Assembly: GCA_019914945.1 (NCBI GenBank)
Contig: CM034102.1
Coordinates: forward strand, 14,249,501-14,313,500
Direction of reading: 5' to 3'
From: Typha latifolia
Taxonomy: Eukaryota; Streptophyta; Magnoliopsida; Poales; Typhaceae
Length of the DNA: 64,000 bases
Positions within the stretch are counted from its first letter, which is position 1. Each line of letters opens with the position of its first letter. The position numbers and the translations under genes were made by a program. Below are positions 61,293-64,000 of the stretch, piece after piece. The notes below the pieces were generated by a model that saw only the letters and a program-made list of their open reading frames with translations, made no database searches and had not been told where the DNA came from.

Positions 61293-63591
61293 ATGGGGAG
61301 CACTGGACAAGATGGAACCACCTATGGTGAGTACACCTATGCAGAGTTGGAGCGGGAGCCATACTGGCCTTCCGAGAAACTGCGGATCTCCATTACCGGA
61401 GCTGGTGGTTTCATTGCCTCCCATATTGCACGGCGTTTGAAGAGTGAGGGGCACTATGTCATTGCCTCTGACTGGAAGAAGAATGAGCACATGACAGAAG
61501 ATATGTTCTGCCATGAATTCCACCTTGTCGATCTGAGAGTCATGGACAATTGCTTGAAGGTGACTACCGGTGTAGACCATGTTTTCAATCTTGCTGCTGA
61601 TATGGGAGGGATGGGCTTTATTCAGTCCAACCATTCAGTGATCATGTACAACAATACTATGATCAGCTTCAACATGCTTGAAGCTGCAAGGATTAATGGT
61701 GTGAAAAGGTTTGCAGCTTCTTAATCACTATAAGCACTTTCTAGCTTTGTTTCCTTTCAGGTATATTGCAAATTCTTGAAATAAAATCTTACTATGATTT
61801 ATTAGCTAGTGGACATTGACTGCAGAACTACCTTTATGTAAATAATTTCCAACGAGCTCACTTGTTGTACTAAGAAAGTAGGGCCTGTTTCATTCGTTCA
61901 AAAAATCTTATTTTAAAAAAAATAACATTTCTTTGGACCGCACATTGAAAGTAAGTCCTTTAGCCAGCAGCAATGAGTCTAGTTTTATGGAACTCTTGGG
62001 CCCTAAAATTTGGAGTATCCTGATTGTCTTAAATGCCAAGAATGAATAGGATGAGATGCACTTTCCTCGAGATGAAAACAGAATATGTAAGACAAATCAA
62101 TTACTAATAATTGTAAATAGGTAGGAGGCTAATTTCACTTAAGTAATGACAAAATGCTGCTTTACAAAGTTATTTTTGATATGTAAGAAATATATTGAGT
62201 TGCACAGATATCACTTTTGATAATTAAGATGCATAATACGAATGAAAAAATAACCAAAGATGGTATAAAAATGTTATCCTTTGCTTTTTAATTATTTCTT
62301 CAGTCAATTAAAATCTGCTTGGTTATTTCCTAACACATAGAAGTTAATGATCGTGGTGCTTCTGGCCTGCAGGTTTTTTTATGCCTCCAGTGCATGTATC
62401 TACCCTGAATTCAAGCAGCTGGAGACTAATGTGAGCTTGAAGGAATCAGATGCTTGGCCTGCAGAGGTTTGTTATTCTCAAAAAAATCAACTCCTTTTCT
62501 TGTATCTAATTGACCTTGCAGTTCAACTTAGTGTCAACTATATGTTATTACTGTATGTAGCCTCAAGATGCTTATGGTTTGGAGAAGCTTGCAACAGAGG
62601 AATTGTGCAAGCACTACACCAAGGACTTTGGCATTGAGTGTCGAGTTGGGCGTTTCCATAACATTTATGGCCCCTTTGGAACATGGAAAGGTAACTTGCA
62701 AAGCTAATTATAGAGAGAATAAGTAGGTGTACTTCTTCAACATATAAGCGATTGATTTATTGATTTTGGTCTGTAGGTGGAAGGGAGAAGGCACCTGCTG
62801 CTTTCTGTAGGAAGGTTCTCACTTCTACTGATAAATTTGAGATGTGGGGAGATGGATTGCAGACTCGATCCTTCACTTTCATCGATGAGTGTGTGGAAGG
62901 TGTCCTCAGGTAAACTGTTGCTATTAGTAATTCTTAATCACAGCATTAATTTCAAAAACTAAAAGAAATGAATGCTTGCTGATTCTGGTAATCCTAGTAA
63001 TCTTGATCAAGTTTCACATTTTCTGATATACAATGAATTCTTCAGACCAAGTATAGTTTCATGATTTCAACAAAGCTTTAATTCTCAAGTAGAAATTCTC
63101 GTTTCCTTACAATCTGTATCTTCTGTATGCCTTTCAGATTGACAAAGTCAGATTTCAGAGAGCCGGTAAACATTGGTAGTGATGAAATGGTTAGCATGAA
63201 TGAGATGGCTGAAATAATTCTCAGCTTTGAGAACAAGAATCTGCCTATCCATCACATTCCTGGTCCAGAGGGTGTCCGTGGCCGTAACTCTGACAACACC
63301 CTAATTAAAGAGAAACTTGGTTGGGCGCCAACAATGAAATTGAGGGTAACTTACAAAATCTTCTTTCTATCCAATGCTTTTGGCTTATTGAGCCTATATA
63401 TAACTTACTGATTTGGAAGCAATTTTTAAACACAGGATGGCCTGAGGTTCACATACTTTTGGATCAAGGAACAAATCGAAAAGGAGAAGTCTCAGGGAGT
63501 TGATTTGACCATTTACGGCACGTCCAAGGTGGTGCAGACTCAAGCACCTGTTCAATTGGGCTCGCTTCGTGCAGCAGATGGAAAAGAGTGA
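61293..63591 (+). CDS. GME: GDP-mannose 3,5-epimerase
   Basis: Six coding exons, 61293-61708, 62373-62466, 62561-62690, 62777-62909, 63138-63345 and 63436-63591, sum to 1,137 nt: 378 residues plus stop, the usual length. It is an extended short-chain dehydrogenase. The NAD-binding GAGGFIASHIARRL is followed by ADMGGMGF, the catalytic Cys in YASSACIYPE (about residue 147) and the YxxxK pair in DAYGLEKL (about 175/179). Further motifs are RVGRFHNIYGPFGTWKGGREKAPAAF and KVVQTQAPVQLGSLRAADGKE at the C-terminus. It converts GDP-D-mannose to GDP-L-galactose (and GDP-L-gulose) in the cytosol, feeding ascorbate and cell-wall synthesis. All catalytic residues are kept. The family is highly conserved, so the call is firm. 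Confidence 0.97.
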
Positions 63592-64000
63592 AGTTAGTTT
63601 ACCTTATCCATTTGTGATGGCTATGAACCACTTGTTTGTTTCAACTAGTTTATCTGTGAGGGTGGAAAGTAATTCTGCTATTGACAGTGGTAATTCAGTC
63701 CTCATAACTCCGCATCTTTTGAGTATCATTTTTTCGTTAATGGATGTACTTGTTCTCTAGAAATTAGTTGTCTTTTGAGCTTATGTCTTATGCTGTAGGT
63801 GAGTGTAGTGCTTTATGTTTGGTATGGTTATAGTCTGTATGTGTCAATTACTATGATATACAGAATAAAGTTCCTTCCTACTGAGAAATCATGGAATATG
63901 ATGTCACTGATATTCTATTTGAAGATATAGAAGCTAGCTACCCATCATCATAACTGAAGAGTATCATGACAATTGATAACTCTGGAAATTAGAGTTTAGC
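63592..64000 (+). other. 3' UTR and flank of GME
   Basis: No further gene begins before the right edge. An AATAAA polyadenylation-type signal lies at 63,864-63,869, about 270 bp after the stop codon. Confidence 0.5.

Noticed and set aside
1..64000. tRNA, rRNA or organelle-derived insertions
   Set aside because: No cloverleaf with A/B boxes, no rRNA signature and no long plastid or mitochondrial gene segment was recognised by eye; a tRNAscan and organelle BLAST would settle it.

Overview
This window is nuclear DNA from a flowering plant. The genes are split by GT-AG introns, the spacers are AT-rich and full of microsatellites, LTR-retrotransposon remnants are present, and the protein families are plant-specific (CRM-domain plastid splicing factor, DUF247, PR-4, Aux/IAA, 3-ketoacyl-CoA synthase). 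The strongly GC-biased 5' ends of the DUF247 and KCS reading frames, and a tryptophan-synthase-alpha paralogue resembling grass BX1/IGL, point to a monocot. That placement is inference; I cannot name the species.

Layout: (1) 1-3.4 kb, minus strand: 5' part of a CFM3-type chloroplast RNA-splicing factor, running off the left edge. (2) 5.0-6.7 kb, plus: single-exon DUF247 membrane protein. (3) 7.4-9.4 kb, minus: a PR-4/barwin pair, one intact and one broken copy. (4) 10.5-12.2 kb, minus: five-exon Aux/IAA repressor. (5) 15.4-15.9 kb: triplicated 170-bp repeat. (6) 17.7-20.9 kb, minus: exons of a divergent or decaying bHLH factor of the UNE12 type. (7) 24.7-27.3 kb, minus: five-exon putative plastid membrane protein of 211 aa whose family name I cannot recall. 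(8) 29.5-31.5 kb: a 180-bp satellite-like array with alternating monomers. (9) 32.1-36.2 kb, plus: nine-exon tryptophan synthase alpha/indole-3-glycerol-phosphate lyase gene. (10) 38.8-41.2 kb plus and 48.1-51.3 kb minus: two 3-ketoacyl-CoA synthase genes facing each other, with one intron at the same place; the first has a one-base frameshift. (11) Between them, two probable solo LTRs (42.3-45.1 and 46.2-47.1 kb), each with TG...CA ends and a 5-bp target-site duplication. (12) 53.5-55.4 kb: AT-rich tandem and direct repeats. (13) 60.1-63.6 kb, plus: complete GDP-mannose 3,5-epimerase gene with a 5'-UTR intron.

The genes form no operon or obvious pathway cluster. The local groupings are duplicates: the PR-4 pair and the KCS pair. 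Exon joins were worked out by hand from GT-AG sites and reading-frame continuity. For CFM3 (as far as it goes), PR-4, Aux/IAA, the plastid protein, the TSA/IGL gene, the minus-strand KCS and GME, the exon sums give uninterrupted reading frames. No exotic new system was found. The most unusual items are the alternating satellite, the palindrome-rich solo LTR, the frameshifted KCS and the IGL-like enzyme.
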